Below are positions 25,011 through 33,696 of a DNA stretch of 64,000 nucleotides, one piece after another. The DNA is from Deltaproteobacteria bacterium (GTDB taxonomy: Bacteria > Desulfobacterota > GWC2-55-46), in assembly GCA_016234935.1 (NCBI GenBank), contig JACRNL010000005.1, positions 124,001-188,000 of the forward strand, in the 5' to 3' direction. Position 1 is the first letter of the stretch; each line of letters starts with the position of its first letter. The translations under genes were made by a program, and so were the position numbers. The notes under the pieces are model-generated. The model searched no databases, was not told the DNA's origin, and was given only the letters and a program-made list of their open reading frames with translations.

Positions 25011-26590
25011 TGTTTTACAGACCCGGGCGGGCGCGCCGGCAGACCGATTATCCGGACTATTTTTTTCATGTCAAGGTTATCCTCCACAACCCGCGCAAGG
25101 CGGTCAAGGGCCGCCTCGGTGGCTTCAAAATGAGAACTGCCTGACCCGGCGGCGGCAATGCCCTTTTTCAGCCTCAACCTGTTAAGGAGCGCCGCCCTGA
25201 AAAGGGCGTTGTCGAATATGCCGTGTATGTAAGTGCCCCAGAGCAGGCCGCCGTTTAAAACCGCTCCGTCAGACCGCTTTGCTGTGCGCCCGTTCCTTGC
25301 GGTTATACGGGCAAGGGGCGGCTCGGCGGAGCTTGTCTCGCCCATGTGTATCTCATAGCCCTCAACAAGGCCGTTTGCAAAGCCGTTTGCAACCACGTCG
25401 GCCTTAACGCGGAAGGTCTTTTTTTCCTTTTTTAAAACAGTATGCGCGTCAATGAGGCAAAGCCCGTCTGTTTTCCATGGCCGCTTCCTGCCGGACTCCT
25501 TCAAGGAGCCGGACTCAACGCCGTGAGGGTCGGCCACCGTCCTTCCGAGCATCTGAAATCCGGCGCAGATACCGGCCAGCATGCCGCCTTGTTCAACAAA
25601 TCTTTCAAGCTCTTCCTGAAAACCCCTTTTTTTGAGCCACGCAAGGTCTTCAAGCGTGTTTTTACTGCCCGGGATTATGACCATATCGGCGTCTTTGACG
25701 CCATCAGACTTTTCGATAAACTCCATCTCCACGCCGGGGTCGTATCTGAACGGGTCGAAGTCCGTGAAGTTCGAAATGCGCGGCAGTTTGATGATCCTTA
25801 AGCGTATTGTCCGTTGATTTTTTGATGCGCCGTATTTTTTCCCTCTTTCAAGGCTGACGCTGTCCTCATCGGGCAATAAAATGTCCTTCATGTACGGTAT
25901 GACGCCGAGCGTCGGCACGCCCGTCCGTCTTTTTAGAAATGACAGGCCCGGCTTAAGGAGGCCTGCGTCTCCACGGAACTTGTTGACAATAAACCCGGCC
26001 ACGCGCGCCCTCTCGGTTTTCGTAAGAAGCTCGACAGTGCCGACAAACGAGGCGAAGACCCCGCCCCTGTCTATGTCGCCGACGATCACCACCGGGCTTT
26101 TCGCGATGGCCGCCATGCCCATGTTGGCGATGTCGTTCTTCCTTAAATTCACCTCTGCCGGACTTCCCGCGCCCTCGATGACGATTACGTCATACCGCTT
26201 TGAGAGCCTTTCAAAGCTCTCCCTGACAAACCTTTTCGCCTGCCCCTTGAAGCCGTGGTATTCCCGCGCGGTCATGGCTTCGTAGACGCGGCCGTGGATT
26301 ATCACCTGAGAGACCGAGTCCGCCGAGGGCTTGAGAAGGACGGGGTTCATGTCAACGGACGGCTCTATGCCCGCGGCCCGCGCCTGAAGGGCCTGCGCCA
26401 TGCCTATCTCCCCGCCCTCAGCGGCCACGAATGAATTAAGGGCCATGTTCTGCGCCTTGAAGGGCGCGACGCGGAGGCCCCTTTTCGCAAGGATGCGGCA
26501 AAGGGCCGCCGTCAGCAGGCTTTTGCCCGCGTGCGAGGACGTCCCCTGAATCATCACGCATCTTGCCTTATTGCCCTGTTTTTTTATCAC
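25007..26590 (-). CDS. cobQ: Cobyric acid synthase
   Basis: 527 aa. It amidates adenosylcobyrinic diamide at four side chains using glutamine. Seen: the P-loop-like GTSSHAGKSLLTAAL of the dethiobiotin-synthetase domain, MNPVLLKPSAD, GDIDRGGVFAS, then a class I glutaminase domain with LAGICAGFQMLG (nucleophile Cys) and GTYIHGIFDN. The start is GTG at 26590; an internal ATG at MIQGTSS is an alternative. A short self-complementary stretch at 25491-25520 resembles the dispersed palindromes but lies in a variable part after the family motif DPHGVES. Confidence 0.95.
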   Translation of the reverse strand: MIKKQGNKARCVMIQGTSSHAGKSLLTAALCRILAKRGLRVAPFKAQNMALNSFVAAEGGEIGMAQALQARAAGIEPSVDMNPVLLKPSADSVSQVIIHGRVYEAMTAREYHGFKGQAKRFVRESFERLSKRYDVIVIEGAGSPAEVNLRKNDIANMGMAAIAKSPVVIVGDIDRGGVFASFVGTVELLTKTERARVAGFIVNKFRGDAGLLKPGLSFLKRRTGVPTLGVIPYMKDILLPDEDSVSLERGKKYGASKNQRTIRLRIIKLPRISNFTDFDPFRYDPGVEMEFIEKSDGVKDADMVIIPGSKNTLEDLAWLKKRGFQEELERFVEQGGMLAGICAGFQMLGRTVADPHGVESGSLKESGRKRPWKTDGLCLIDAHTVLKKEKKTFRVKADVVANGFANGLVEGYEIHMGETSSAEPPLARITARNGRTAKRSDGAVLNGGLLWGTYIHGIFDNALFRAALLNRLRLKKGIAAAGSGSSHFEATEAALDRLARVVEDNLDMKKIVRIIGLPARPPGSVKQ

Positions 26591-26664
26591 GGCCTGCCGA
26601 TTGAAATAATCATCATAAGAGCTTATAATAAATCACAAAACCGGGCAAGCCATATTCCACTTGC

Positions 26665-26806
26665 CTTTCTTGAAAGAAAGGTGCTGCGCACGGCTAAAGC
26701 CTAAATATAACCACTTAGCTTTGCTCACCGCAGGTGCTGCGCACGGCTAAAGCCAAGATGCAACCCTTTAGCTTTGCTCACCGCAGGCGGCCAAAGAACT
26801 TTAATT
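26665..26806 (-). repeat. Modular family-2 repeat with two 53-bp units
   Basis: Reverse orientation: TTTCTTGAAAGAAAGG, then two units of GGTGCTGCGCACGGCTAAAG...TTAGCTTTGCTCACCGCA, then GGCCAAAGAACTTTAATT. The variable centres of the two units differ (CTAAATATAACCA against CAAGATGCAACC). Confidence 0.8.
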
Positions 26807-26812
26807 CAAGCT

Positions 26813-27571
26813 ATGACAATACAGGGCAGAATAATAATCGAAGAACGGATTGAATCAGGCGGGGACTACCGCCTCGGCGGAGCTGCCCTTAAAAACCTTC
26901 TTTTATGGAAGCCGCGGCTTGCAGGGGCAGTGACGATTTCTGACGCCGCCGGAAAGCTTTTCCGCGCGCGGGTCATCGAGCTTGACGCAAAAGCAGGCCG
27001 GCTCTTTGCGTTTGAGGAGGCCGGCTCTGAAAGCCCGCCTTTTCTTGAACTGACCCTTGTCCAGGCCCTTCCTGAAAAGGAGCGCATGGAGCTTATCATC
27101 CAGAAGACCACGGAGCTTGGCGTAAGCCGCATCATACCTTTTAAATCGCTGCGGTCCATCAGCCTTGATGAGCGCGAACGCGGACAGAAAAAGTCGCACA
27201 AATGGCAGGATATCGCCCTGAAGGCCTCAAAACAATCGAGAAGACCGTCCATTGCCGAGGTTCTGCCCTATACATCCTTTAATGACGCGATAAATAATAT
27301 AAATGACGCCCAAATCAAGATAATGCTCTCTGAACAAAAGGGTATTGCCCATCTGAAAGATTTTTTAAGCGGCAAAGGGGCTGAACCCTTTCAAAGTGAT
27401 GCGAAAAGCATTGCCGTATTAAGCGGCCCTGAGGGCGGTTTTTCCAATGAAGAGGTCAACGCGGCAATAAAACAGGGTTTTAACCCGGTAAGCCTCGGGA
27501 GTAGAATCTTACGCGCTGAAACAGCATCCATCCTCGCCGTTGGCCTGATACAATATGAATTGGGCGGTTAA
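26813..27571 (+). CDS. rsmE: 16S rRNA (uracil(1498)-N3)-methyltransferase
   Basis: 252 aa SPOUT methyltransferase: LVQALPEKERMELIIQKTTE, PFKSLRS, VLSGPEGGFSNEEV and SLGSRILRAETA are the RsmE motifs, the last forming the knotted SAM site. The frame is open from 26774, but that would translate the upstream repeat; the ATG at 26813 fits the family. Residues KGAEPFQSD (27377-27396) look like a decayed half-module of the in-gene palindrome. Confidence 0.95.
   Translation: MTIQGRIIIEERIESGGDYRLGGAALKNLLLWKPRLAGAVTISDAAGKLFRARVIELDAKAGRLFAFEEAGSESPPFLELTLVQALPEKERMELIIQKTTELGVSRIIPFKSLRSISLDERERGQKKSHKWQDIALKASKQSRRPSIAEVLPYTSFNDAINNINDAQIKIMLSEQKGIAHLKDFLSGKGAEPFQSDAKSIAVLSGPEGGFSNEEVNAAIKQGFNPVSLGSRILRAETASILAVGLIQYELGG
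27377..27396 (+). repeat. Decayed in-gene G/C palindrome (copy 7, half module) in rsmE
   Basis: GGGGCTGAACCCTTTCAAAG differs from the module by a few bases and is read as GAEPFQS in a variable loop. It is weaker than the other copies. Confidence 0.5.
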
Positions 27572-27851
27572 TAAGCCATTAAGCCGCGTAAGTTGGGTTG
27601 AAGCATGAAACCCGACAAATAACAAGCCGCCGGATTGAACAGGCGGTCAAGAATCACAGCCATTGCATCGGATTGCGTGCCTCGACCAAACCTGCCATGC
27701 TTTTATGCCTAAAAAACAGGCAGGGGGCAGAATAATTTTACACCTTTTATTCTGCAAAGACGAATAGTTGCGGATTTAGGGGTAGAATAAAAACACCATA
27801 GGGTATCGGATCTGTTATATCCGCTTAAAATCTCTGAAAAGGAGGTCTCTT

Positions 27852-28865
27852 ATGAAACAGGTTGTTCTCATAACGTTGTTTCTGATTGTTCAACTCCTTG
27901 CGAGCGCGGCAATTGCAGAGCAGACCGCAACCAACAGCGCAAGCGCTTTTAAGATACGACTGCCCGACGGTCTTTACCTCTATCAGCCAAGGACAAACTG
28001 GCAGGATTACTTCAGCCCCTTGATTATTGTTGAAGATGGCAAGTTGATTAACCCCTATGCGCTCTTAAAAAAACATGGCAAAGAGCCGTTCGAAAAAAAA
28101 TATTTCCAAGGCAGGCAGTTCAACGTCTTTATCGGCAAAGAGCCTGTGGGAAAACTGAGCAACGTGAAACTCTTGGATCGAGATTGCGATACAGATGAAT
28201 TCCTGTTGTTTTATTCCAGCAAAGGCGAATATGAAGGAGGCCGATTGCCTGTTACATACGAGAGGCCTCTGTCTGTAAACCTTGACAAATACAATGTATT
28301 CAAAGCCGTTGCCGCGCCAAAGGATATCGGCCTGCCCGCGCAAAAGGATGAATTCATTGCAACAGAGGAGGACAGGGCATTGGCATCTGCGGCAATAAAA
28401 AAGGATCTTGTCCAGCCGGCCTTAAGACGCATAGAAAAGTTCTGGAAAGAGCTTAACCAGGAAAAGATAGAAATGATAATCCTTGAAGAAGCGCTTGATT
28501 CCGTCATTGCGCTCGATATTGATGGCAATGGAAAAAAAGATCTTCTCGGCATATTCACGGTATATGGCATTAACACAAAGAGAGAGCGTTTCGGCGGCGG
28601 AGGGACTTCAGAGATGCTCTTTGTTCTATGGGACACTGGCAAAGTAGAGGAGGTCATGTCAGATGAGAACGGCTGGCCTATCTTCAACTTCGTAGGGCCT
28701 ATTGACATTGACAAGGACGGGGTCCAGGAGCTTATAGCGCAAAGGAGAGTAAGACCTACCAGGGAACCTTATGACCAGGGCGTGGAGATAAACATCCTGC
28801 GACACGGCCCATTGGGATGGGAAAACATCTACAAATCAGGCACTCTGTGCACAGACGTTCACTAA
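27852..28865 (+). CDS. Exported protein of unknown function with two calcium-loop-like motifs
   Basis: Not recognised as a known family. 337 aa with an N-terminal signal peptide (KQVVLITLFLIVQLLASAAIA, cleavage likely before EQTA). Two acidic loops, DIDGNGKKDLL near residue 220 and DIDKDGVQELI near 295, resemble the D-x-D-x-D/N calcium loops of FG-GAP/VCBS repeat proteins. AAAAGGAGG is a strong ribosome binding site. GC content is clearly lower than in the neighbours, which suggests acquisition. The next gene, an M23 peptidase with amber codons, begins 20 bp downstream and is probably in the same operon; both are likely periplasmic or cell-surface proteins. Confidence 0.7.
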   Translation: MKQVVLITLFLIVQLLASAAIAEQTATNSASAFKIRLPDGLYLYQPRTNWQDYFSPLIIVEDGKLINPYALLKKHGKEPFEKKYFQGRQFNVFIGKEPVGKLSNVKLLDRDCDTDEFLLFYSSKGEYEGGRLPVTYERPLSVNLDKYNVFKAVAAPKDIGLPAQKDEFIATEEDRALASAAIKKDLVQPALRRIEKFWKELNQEKIEMIILEEALDSVIALDIDGNGKKDLLGIFTVYGINTKRERFGGGGTSEMLFVLWDTGKVEEVMSDENGWPIFNFVGPIDIDKDGVQELIAQRRVRPTREPYDQGVEINILRHGPLGWENIYKSGTLCTDVH

Positions 28866-28885
28866 CAAAAAGGAGGAGTTTTTTT

Positions 28886-29590
28886 ATGAACTTTCAGAAC
28901 GCGATAAATAACATCTTGCAGACAAAGTTTATCGACGGCAGCTTCCGCTAGGCTGCGGTGACTTATTCAAACAACGAAAGGCAGGGTTTTAACGCCATGC
29001 GCAACGGCCGCATGCACAAGGCAGCGGACATAAACTATCAAGGGTTTGGCCAGACCGGCATAAATCGCAAGCACCCAGAGGTTGGCTCGCCTGTCTCAGG
29101 CACTATAACTGACATTAACCCGCGATTTGGCATAATAGAAGTCAAAGATACGCAGGGATACAGGCACAGGATATGGCATCTTAACGCGTGGGATAAAACT
29201 TTTGTAAAAGACAAAAGCCAGGTAATAGCAGGCCAGTATATCGGCGATATGGGAGGCAGGGGACCGAACGGCGCAAAACAGTATGACCAGCACGTTCATT
29301 ATGAGGTCATAACGCAGCCTGATCCTAATGTCCGTGGAGATTTAGGCGATTTCATAGACCCTGAGGCGTTCTGGAACAGCCGCCTTTATTACGAATTAAA
29401 CGCAGGCAGGCTGAACCATGTCCCGCTTGAGCCGGCCTCCCTGCTTGACTAGGCAACGCAGGATTTGCTGAACAGCCTTTCGCAGGGGCTTAATATCATC
29501 GGCAGCAACGAAACGCTGAAACGAGAAGGCAACCATGTATGGCGCATAAAACCAAACGGCTCGACAAGGGGCTACTTCTTAAGCGAGTGA
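28886..29590 (+). pseudogene. M23-type peptidase gene with two in-frame UAG codons
   Basis: A start with a perfect site (AGGAGGAG, then ATG at 28886) opens a frame that continues to TGA at 29588 except for TAG at 28949-28951 and TAG at 29450-29452. The central part (residues counted from 28958) has the M23/LytM zinc motif MHKAAD (His20, Asp24), IWHL and HVH (112-114), so the catalytic set is intact. The segment after the second TAG (ATQDLLNSLSQGLN...) has no other stop for 45 codons. Each TAG is one transition from CAG (Gln). Either two recent nonsense mutations, or suppression/readthrough, explains this. A GTG at 28958 could also start a 164-aa core protein. No signal peptide is clear. Confidence 0.65.
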
Positions 29591-30113
29591 GGCAAGACTG
29601 CTCAAAGCCCCCTCGTAATCGCGTCAAAAACAACCATTGCTTCATGAGCCTTGTAGATACCGTCTTGCCTGTCATCCCCGAATGCCTTTATCCCCGATAC
29701 AAGCAATCGAGAACGGATATGGTTTTGATTGTTACTTTAGATTCGTCCCCGAAGTCTTAACCGGGGATTAAAACCTCCCCCGCTTTAAGCATGCGGGGGC
29801 GGGCGGGAATGACAATATATAAACCCTTTGGAATATGCAAGGCTGGATTGCCGCTTTTTGGCAACCCAGCCTTTCCCGGTATTCGGTAGGTTGCGATGGA
29901 GCCGCAATCCAACCTGCGCTGCTGTCTGATTTTATAACATGCGCTCACAGATTAATAAGGACCTTGATTTTTTCCGCTTGTGAAGCTCCTGAAAAAGATA
30001 TATTATTCCAACGTAGGGGCAGGTTCTAAACCTGCCCTGCCGTCAGCGTGGCCGGTTGATTAACGGCACACAACGCATTACTTGGCAGCGCCTTTTCCCG
30101 CGTCATAATAAAG
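29591..30113. other. 523-bp gene-free region with palindromic repeats
   Basis: It holds CATCCCCGAATGCC...CCCCGATAC (about 29668-29700), CCCCGAAG/ACCGGGG and CCCCCGC..GCGGGGG (29745-29815), an imperfect hairpin GGCTGGATTGCC/GGCAACCCAGCC (29841-29873) and GCAGGTTCTAAACCTGC (30019-30035). No convincing coding frame is seen. Confidence 0.6.
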
Positions 30114-30284
30114 ATGAAAAAACAGCCCCTTATCTGCATAAAGTGCAATTTTGCCGGGTTTCTTGACCCGAAAAAAGAGGTTTGCTGGTTTACAGGCGGC
30201 CTTTATTGCAAAAAACTCGACATCATAGTCGGAAAATACGAGGAATGTAAGGCAAAGGATTCTACGGAAAAAGGGAAAAAATAG
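30114..30284 (+). CDS. Small cysteine-rich protein (56 aa)
   Basis: Begins MKKQPLICIKCNFAG; five cysteines in all: C-x2-C at residues 8-11 and three more at about 24, 32 and 44. This pattern suggests a zinc ribbon or Fe-S site. The codon use is like the neighbours and the ATG is preceded by a weak TAAAG. Function unknown. It ends 47 bp before the SpoIIM-like gene on the same strand. The short length makes it less certain than its neighbours. Confidence 0.5.
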   Translation: MKKQPLICIKCNFAGFLDPKKEVCWFTGGLYCKKLDIIVGKYEECKAKDSTEKGKK

Positions 30285-30331
30285 CCGCGGTATCAGCTTA
30301 CAAAAAAAGCGTTTTTAATAAGGCCGGCACA

Positions 30332-30973
30332 TTGCTCAAAAGGTTTAAAAACTTGCTCGCAGAAGCCTTCGATGTTGCCAGGCGCAGAAAAAACCTTATT
30401 GTTTTTTTTGCGGCAACGCACGTCATATTCCTCCTTTTCGGCCAGTGGATGGTGGCGCAGGGTATCTCAGGGGCCATGATTCTGCGCGAAGAGCAGATGA
30501 AGATGATCCAGGACCTTCCTTTCCTGAAACCCCTCACCGGGATGCTCTCCGACAGCCTTTTCTTAAAGATAGCCTATACATTCTTTTTCAACCTTGCCTT
30601 CGGCGCGTTTTTTTCAACCACTCTTACGGGATCCGTCTTTTTCCTGCCCTATGTCGTCGCGGTGTGGAGGAGCTTTATCATCGGCGTCATTATATCCGGG
30701 CTTGACATCACGGCATTTAAATTCATAATCTTCTACGGGACTTTCATTCTGGAATTCGGCGCTTACTGCCTGTCTTCAGTTGTGGGCACGGATATCGGCC
30801 TTTCCATCATCTGGCCCTCAAGGAAGGGGACAACGTCGCGCAAAGAGGCTTTTTTAGTCAGCATCAGAGAGGGCAAGCGCCTTTATCTCCTCGTTATGAT
30901 AATACTTTTCCTGGCCGCAATCTGGGAGATGGGCTGGCTCCATTATTTCGGCCCTTTTTTCATAAATCCTTGA
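30332..30973 (+). CDS. Stage II sporulation protein M-like membrane protein
   Basis: 213 aa, SpoIIM/DUF95 family. Several hydrophobic segments: residues about 24-42, 78-100, 103-125, 128-150 and 185-205, with NLAFGAFFSTTLTG and YGTFILEFGAYCLSS typical of the family. In Bacillus SpoIIM helps cell wall hydrolysis during engulfment. In non-sporulating bacteria the role is unknown, often next to transporters or RDD proteins. No ATG is near the start, so a TTG at 30332 after AATAAGG is proposed. Confidence 0.8.
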   Translation: MLKRFKNLLAEAFDVARRRKNLIVFFAATHVIFLLFGQWMVAQGISGAMILREEQMKMIQDLPFLKPLTGMLSDSLFLKIAYTFFFNLAFGAFFSTTLTGSVFFLPYVVAVWRSFIIGVIISGLDITAFKFIIFYGTFILEFGAYCLSSVVGTDIGLSIIWPSRKGTTSRKEAFLVSIREGKRLYLLVMIILFLAAIWEMGWLHYFGPFFINP

Positions 30974-31022
30974 AGGGTGTGCAGAATATTGGCAAATAAG
31001 GTAACGCCAAATATTTTGTACA

Positions 31023-31065
31023 TTAAAGTTTTTTGGCCTTACCTTTTTTTCAAAAAAGGTAAGCA
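31023..31065 (+). repeat. Family-2 repeat, empty form
   Basis: TTAAAGTTTTTTGGCCTTAC followed by CTTTTTTTCAAAAAAGGTAAG: the hairpin frame without any 53-bp unit. The flanking gap 30974-31175 has no gene. Confidence 0.75.
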
Positions 31066-31175
31066 AATAAAGATTTCGCTTGGATGAACATTTGACATGT
31101 GCTATAAGGTTTAACCGGATGTGATGCCGCGCAGGGTTTAGAAACTACTAAAATCCCGACATATACTTTGAGCCA

Positions 31176-31901
31176 ATGGGATCCATTTCAGAAAATCTCA
31201 TAAACGTCATCGAACGGGTGAACAGGGCGGCCAGAAAGGCTGGACGCGACCCTGCCGAAATCACCCTCGTAGCCGTCGCCAAGTCCGTGGAGCCGAAGAA
31301 TATCAAAGAGGCTATCGCGGCCGGCGTGAGCGTATTTGGCGAAAATTACGTGCAGGAAGCGCAGGAACACCGCTCAAAGATAAAAGACAGATCAATAAAA
31401 TGGCACTTCATAGGCAGCCTTCAGTCGAACAAGGCCAAGGCCGCCGTCGAGCTTTTTGACTTCATACAGACCGTTGACAGCCTCAAGCTTGCGCTGGAAT
31501 TAAACAAACGGGCAAAGGATCAGCCAAAGGGGCCTGTTGATTGCCTCATACAGGTCAACATCGCGCGGGAGAAGACAAAGGCCGGGGTAGACTCGGACGG
31601 CGCGTTGAAACTCGCGCGCGCCATGTCAGCGATGCCGAACCTGCGGCTTCGCGGCCTCATGGCCATCCCCCCTTTCTATGACCAGCCGGAGATGTCCCGG
31701 CCATACTTCGTCACGCTGAGGCGCCTTGCCGAACACATCAATAAAGAACGCATCCCCGGCGTGTCCCTCAAAGACCTCTCAATGGGCATGTCAAGCGACT
31801 TCGAGATAGCCATAGAAGAAGGCGCCACCATAATACGCGTGGGCGCCGCAATCTTCGGGCTAAGGGCGCAAAAGCCGCCCGCTAAAAAACCGGCTAAATA
31901 A
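31176..31901 (+). CDS. yggS: YggS/PROSC-family PLP-binding protein
   Basis: 241 aa single-domain PLP protein that keeps free PLP levels in balance and affects amino-acid pools. Seen: LVAVAKSVEP with the PLP lysine near 36, FGENYVQEAQE, WHFIGSLQSNKAK and LSMGMSSDFEIAI. Its stop overlaps the proC start (TAATG), a sign of coupling. It heads the yggS-proC-yggT-divIVA-DUF167 set, an order known from many Gram-negative and Gram-positive bacteria near cell-division genes. Confidence 0.95.
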   Translation: MGSISENLINVIERVNRAARKAGRDPAEITLVAVAKSVEPKNIKEAIAAGVSVFGENYVQEAQEHRSKIKDRSIKWHFIGSLQSNKAKAAVELFDFIQTVDSLKLALELNKRAKDQPKGPVDCLIQVNIAREKTKAGVDSDGALKLARAMSAMPNLRLRGLMAIPPFYDQPEMSRPYFVTLRRLAEHINKERIPGVSLKDLSMGMSSDFEIAIEEGATIIRVGAAIFGLRAQKPPAKKPAK

Positions 31902-32776
31902 TGCTGACTAAAAAAACCATCGGCTTCATCGGCGCAGGCAACCTTGCCGAGGCGCTCATAAAAGGGCTTATTTCGTCCAAAACCGCCTCGCCCGCGAATA
32001 TCCTCGTGAGCGACTGCGCGGCCGCAAGGCTCGTCCACATCACGGGGACCTATGAAGTAAGGGCCCTTACGAAAAACTATGAAACCGCCAGGGACGCTGA
32101 TATAATATTCATCACCGTCAAGCCGAAGGACGCGGCCGGGGCTGTTATCGAGATAGCGCCGGAACTTGACGGAAAAAAGGTCATAATCTCCGCCGTGGCG
32201 GGCGTAACGACCGACGCGATAACGCGCTGGACTATTTCCGGCTGCAAGAACGGCGAAAAAGGCATACACCCGCCCATCATAAGGGCCATGCCGAACACCC
32301 CTGTCATAGTCCGCGAGGGCATGACGGCCCTTTATGCGGGCGAATACGTCAAGCAGGACCACCTGAAATTAGCAAGGGCCGTGTTCGAGGCGGTCGGCAA
32401 GGTCATCGTCCTTGAGGACGAAGCCCTCATGGACGCTGTCACGGGCCTCTCTGGAAGCGGCCCTGCCTATATTTTCCTTGTCATGGAAGCCATGATGAAC
32501 GCCGGAATAAAGCTCGGCCTGTCTGAAGGAGACGCTAGGACCCTCGCGCTTCAAACGACCCTCGGCGCGGCCGCGCTTGCCGGACAGAGCAAGGAAACGC
32601 TGCAAGAGCTGCGCCGCATGGTAGCCTCCCCCGGCGGCACTACGATAGAAGGCCTTAAAAAGCTCGATGAGGGCGGCTTGGATGCCGTCATTATGGCCGC
32701 CGTCAAGGCCGCCGCGACGCGGGCAACCGAGATTTCAAGGGAAGCCTCAGAACCGCCTGCTCCGGAAAAAAAATAA
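31901..32776 (+). CDS. proC: Pyrroline-5-carboxylate reductase
   Basis: 291 aa, last step of proline synthesis. Seen: IGFIGAGNLAEALIKGL (NADPH-binding), VKPKD, AMPNTPVIV, TGLSGSGPAYIFLVMEA and VASPGGTTIEGL. The C-terminus has a short charged tail (EASEPPAPEKK). It is coupled to yggS by one-base overlap. Confidence 0.96.
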   Translation: MLTKKTIGFIGAGNLAEALIKGLISSKTASPANILVSDCAAARLVHITGTYEVRALTKNYETARDADIIFITVKPKDAAGAVIEIAPELDGKKVIISAVAGVTTDAITRWTISGCKNGEKGIHPPIIRAMPNTPVIVREGMTALYAGEYVKQDHLKLARAVFEAVGKVIVLEDEALMDAVTGLSGSGPAYIFLVMEAMMNAGIKLGLSEGDARTLALQTTLGAAALAGQSKETLQELRRMVASPGGTTIEGLKKLDEGGLDAVIMAAVKAAATRATEISREASEPPAPEKK

Positions 32777-32870
32777 ACGCGGGCGCAGGCAATACCTCAG
32801 GATTTTTGCTTTAACAAAGGCCGGATTTTTGATCAGCCGTAAAAGGCGTATCACGCAAGGAGATGCAGCC

Positions 32871-33167
32871 ATGTTCGTCTTTTCAAACTTCCTCTACGCC
32901 GCCGCGCATATACTGGACTACGCGCTGTCGGCCTACATGTGGATAATCATAATCCGCGCGCTGATTTCCTGGGTGAACCCGGATCCATACAATCCTATCG
33001 TCCGTTTTTTATACGCGATCACGGAGCCTGTCCTTTACAGGGTCAGGCGCGTCCTTCCGTTCATGGGCGGGCTTGACCTCTCACCCATGATCGTCATTTT
33101 TGTCATATACTTTTTACAGTTCTTTCTTGTCAGGACCTTGCTGGACGTCGCGATGAAAATGAGATAA
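32871..33167 (+). CDS. yggT: YggT family membrane protein
   Basis: 98 aa with two hydrophobic segments and the signature LISWVNPDPYNPIVRFLY followed by GLDLSPMIVIF. The frame is open far upstream, but AAGGAGATG precedes the ATG at 32871 by 8 nt and gives the family length. Function is poorly known; links to division-site or osmotic functions are reported for relatives. Confidence 0.92.
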   Translation: MFVFSNFLYAAAHILDYALSAYMWIIIIRALISWVNPDPYNPIVRFLYAITEPVLYRVRRVLPFMGGLDLSPMIVIFVIYFLQFFLVRTLLDVAMKMR

Positions 33168-33180
33168 CGGAGGCACGGGT

Positions 33181-33681
33181 ATGAAGATTTCGCCGCTTGA
33201 AATAAGAAGCCAACCGCTTAAAAAAAACCTCATGGGCGGATACGACGCGCGCGAGGTTGACGCGTTCAGGGAGATGGCCGCGATGGCCCTTGAGGAGTCC
33301 GCAAAGGAGATAGACTCCCTTGAGGAAAAACTCCGGAACACCGCGGCGCGCCTCGGCGGCCTCATTGAAAACGAGACTACCCTTAAAGACGCCATCACCA
33401 CGGCCCAGCGCATAATGGACGACATCCGCGCCAACGCGAGGAAGGAGGCCGAACTCCTTATAGCCGAGGCCAGAGTGCATGGCGACGAGATAGTCCGGCA
33501 GGCGCAAAAAAGGGCGCAGGAGCTTGGGCAGGACATATACCGGCTGAAGCACCAGCGGCTTGAGCTCGAATCCTCGCTTAAATCCATACTTGACTATCAC
33601 ACATCCAAGCTCCTTATTGACGAAGTTGATTCAAAAAGGGGCGATGAAAACGCGGACAAGGTGCGGTATCTGCCTAAGTAG
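33181..33681 (+). CDS. DivIVA-domain protein
   Basis: 166 aa. The N-terminal block KISPLEIRSQPLKKNLMGGY and ARE.DAF match the DivIVA membrane-curvature domain; residues about 30-140 are charged heptad-rich and would form a long coiled coil. In Gram-negative bacteria such proteins are less studied than in Firmicutes and may mark cell poles or septa. A GGAGG site lies before the ATG, 13 bp after yggT. Confidence 0.92.
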   Translation: MKISPLEIRSQPLKKNLMGGYDAREVDAFREMAAMALEESAKEIDSLEEKLRNTAARLGGLIENETTLKDAITTAQRIMDDIRANARKEAELLIAEARVHGDEIVRQAQKRAQELGQDIYRLKHQRLELESSLKSILDYHTSKLLIDEVDSKRGDENADKVRYLPK

Positions 33682-33696
33682 AAAGAGGATTAACAG

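Noticed and set aside
25491-25520. Possible in-gene palindrome in cobQ (GVESGSLKESG)
   Set aside because: GVES is part of the normal CobQ motif DPxGVES, and the DNA matches the dispersed element poorly; a short local palindrome is as likely.
26591-26664. Cobalamin riboswitch upstream of cobQ
   Set aside because: The leader is short, lacks the B12-box consensus and is followed by a dispersed repeat; nothing supports a riboswitch.
26665-26806. CRISPR array suspected from two 53-bp direct repeats with variable centres
   Set aside because: There are at most two units, the variable part is only about 14 bases and lies inside a hairpin, the units recur at many scattered loci and no cas gene is present.
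28886-29590. Genome-wide reassignment of UAG to an amino acid
   Set aside because: Several intact genes in the window end in TAG at the normal family length, so UAG acts as a stop in this genome.
31676-32362. Minus-strand open frame opposite yggS and proC
   Set aside because: It overlaps two coupled, conserved genes; no ribosome binding site or motif supports it.
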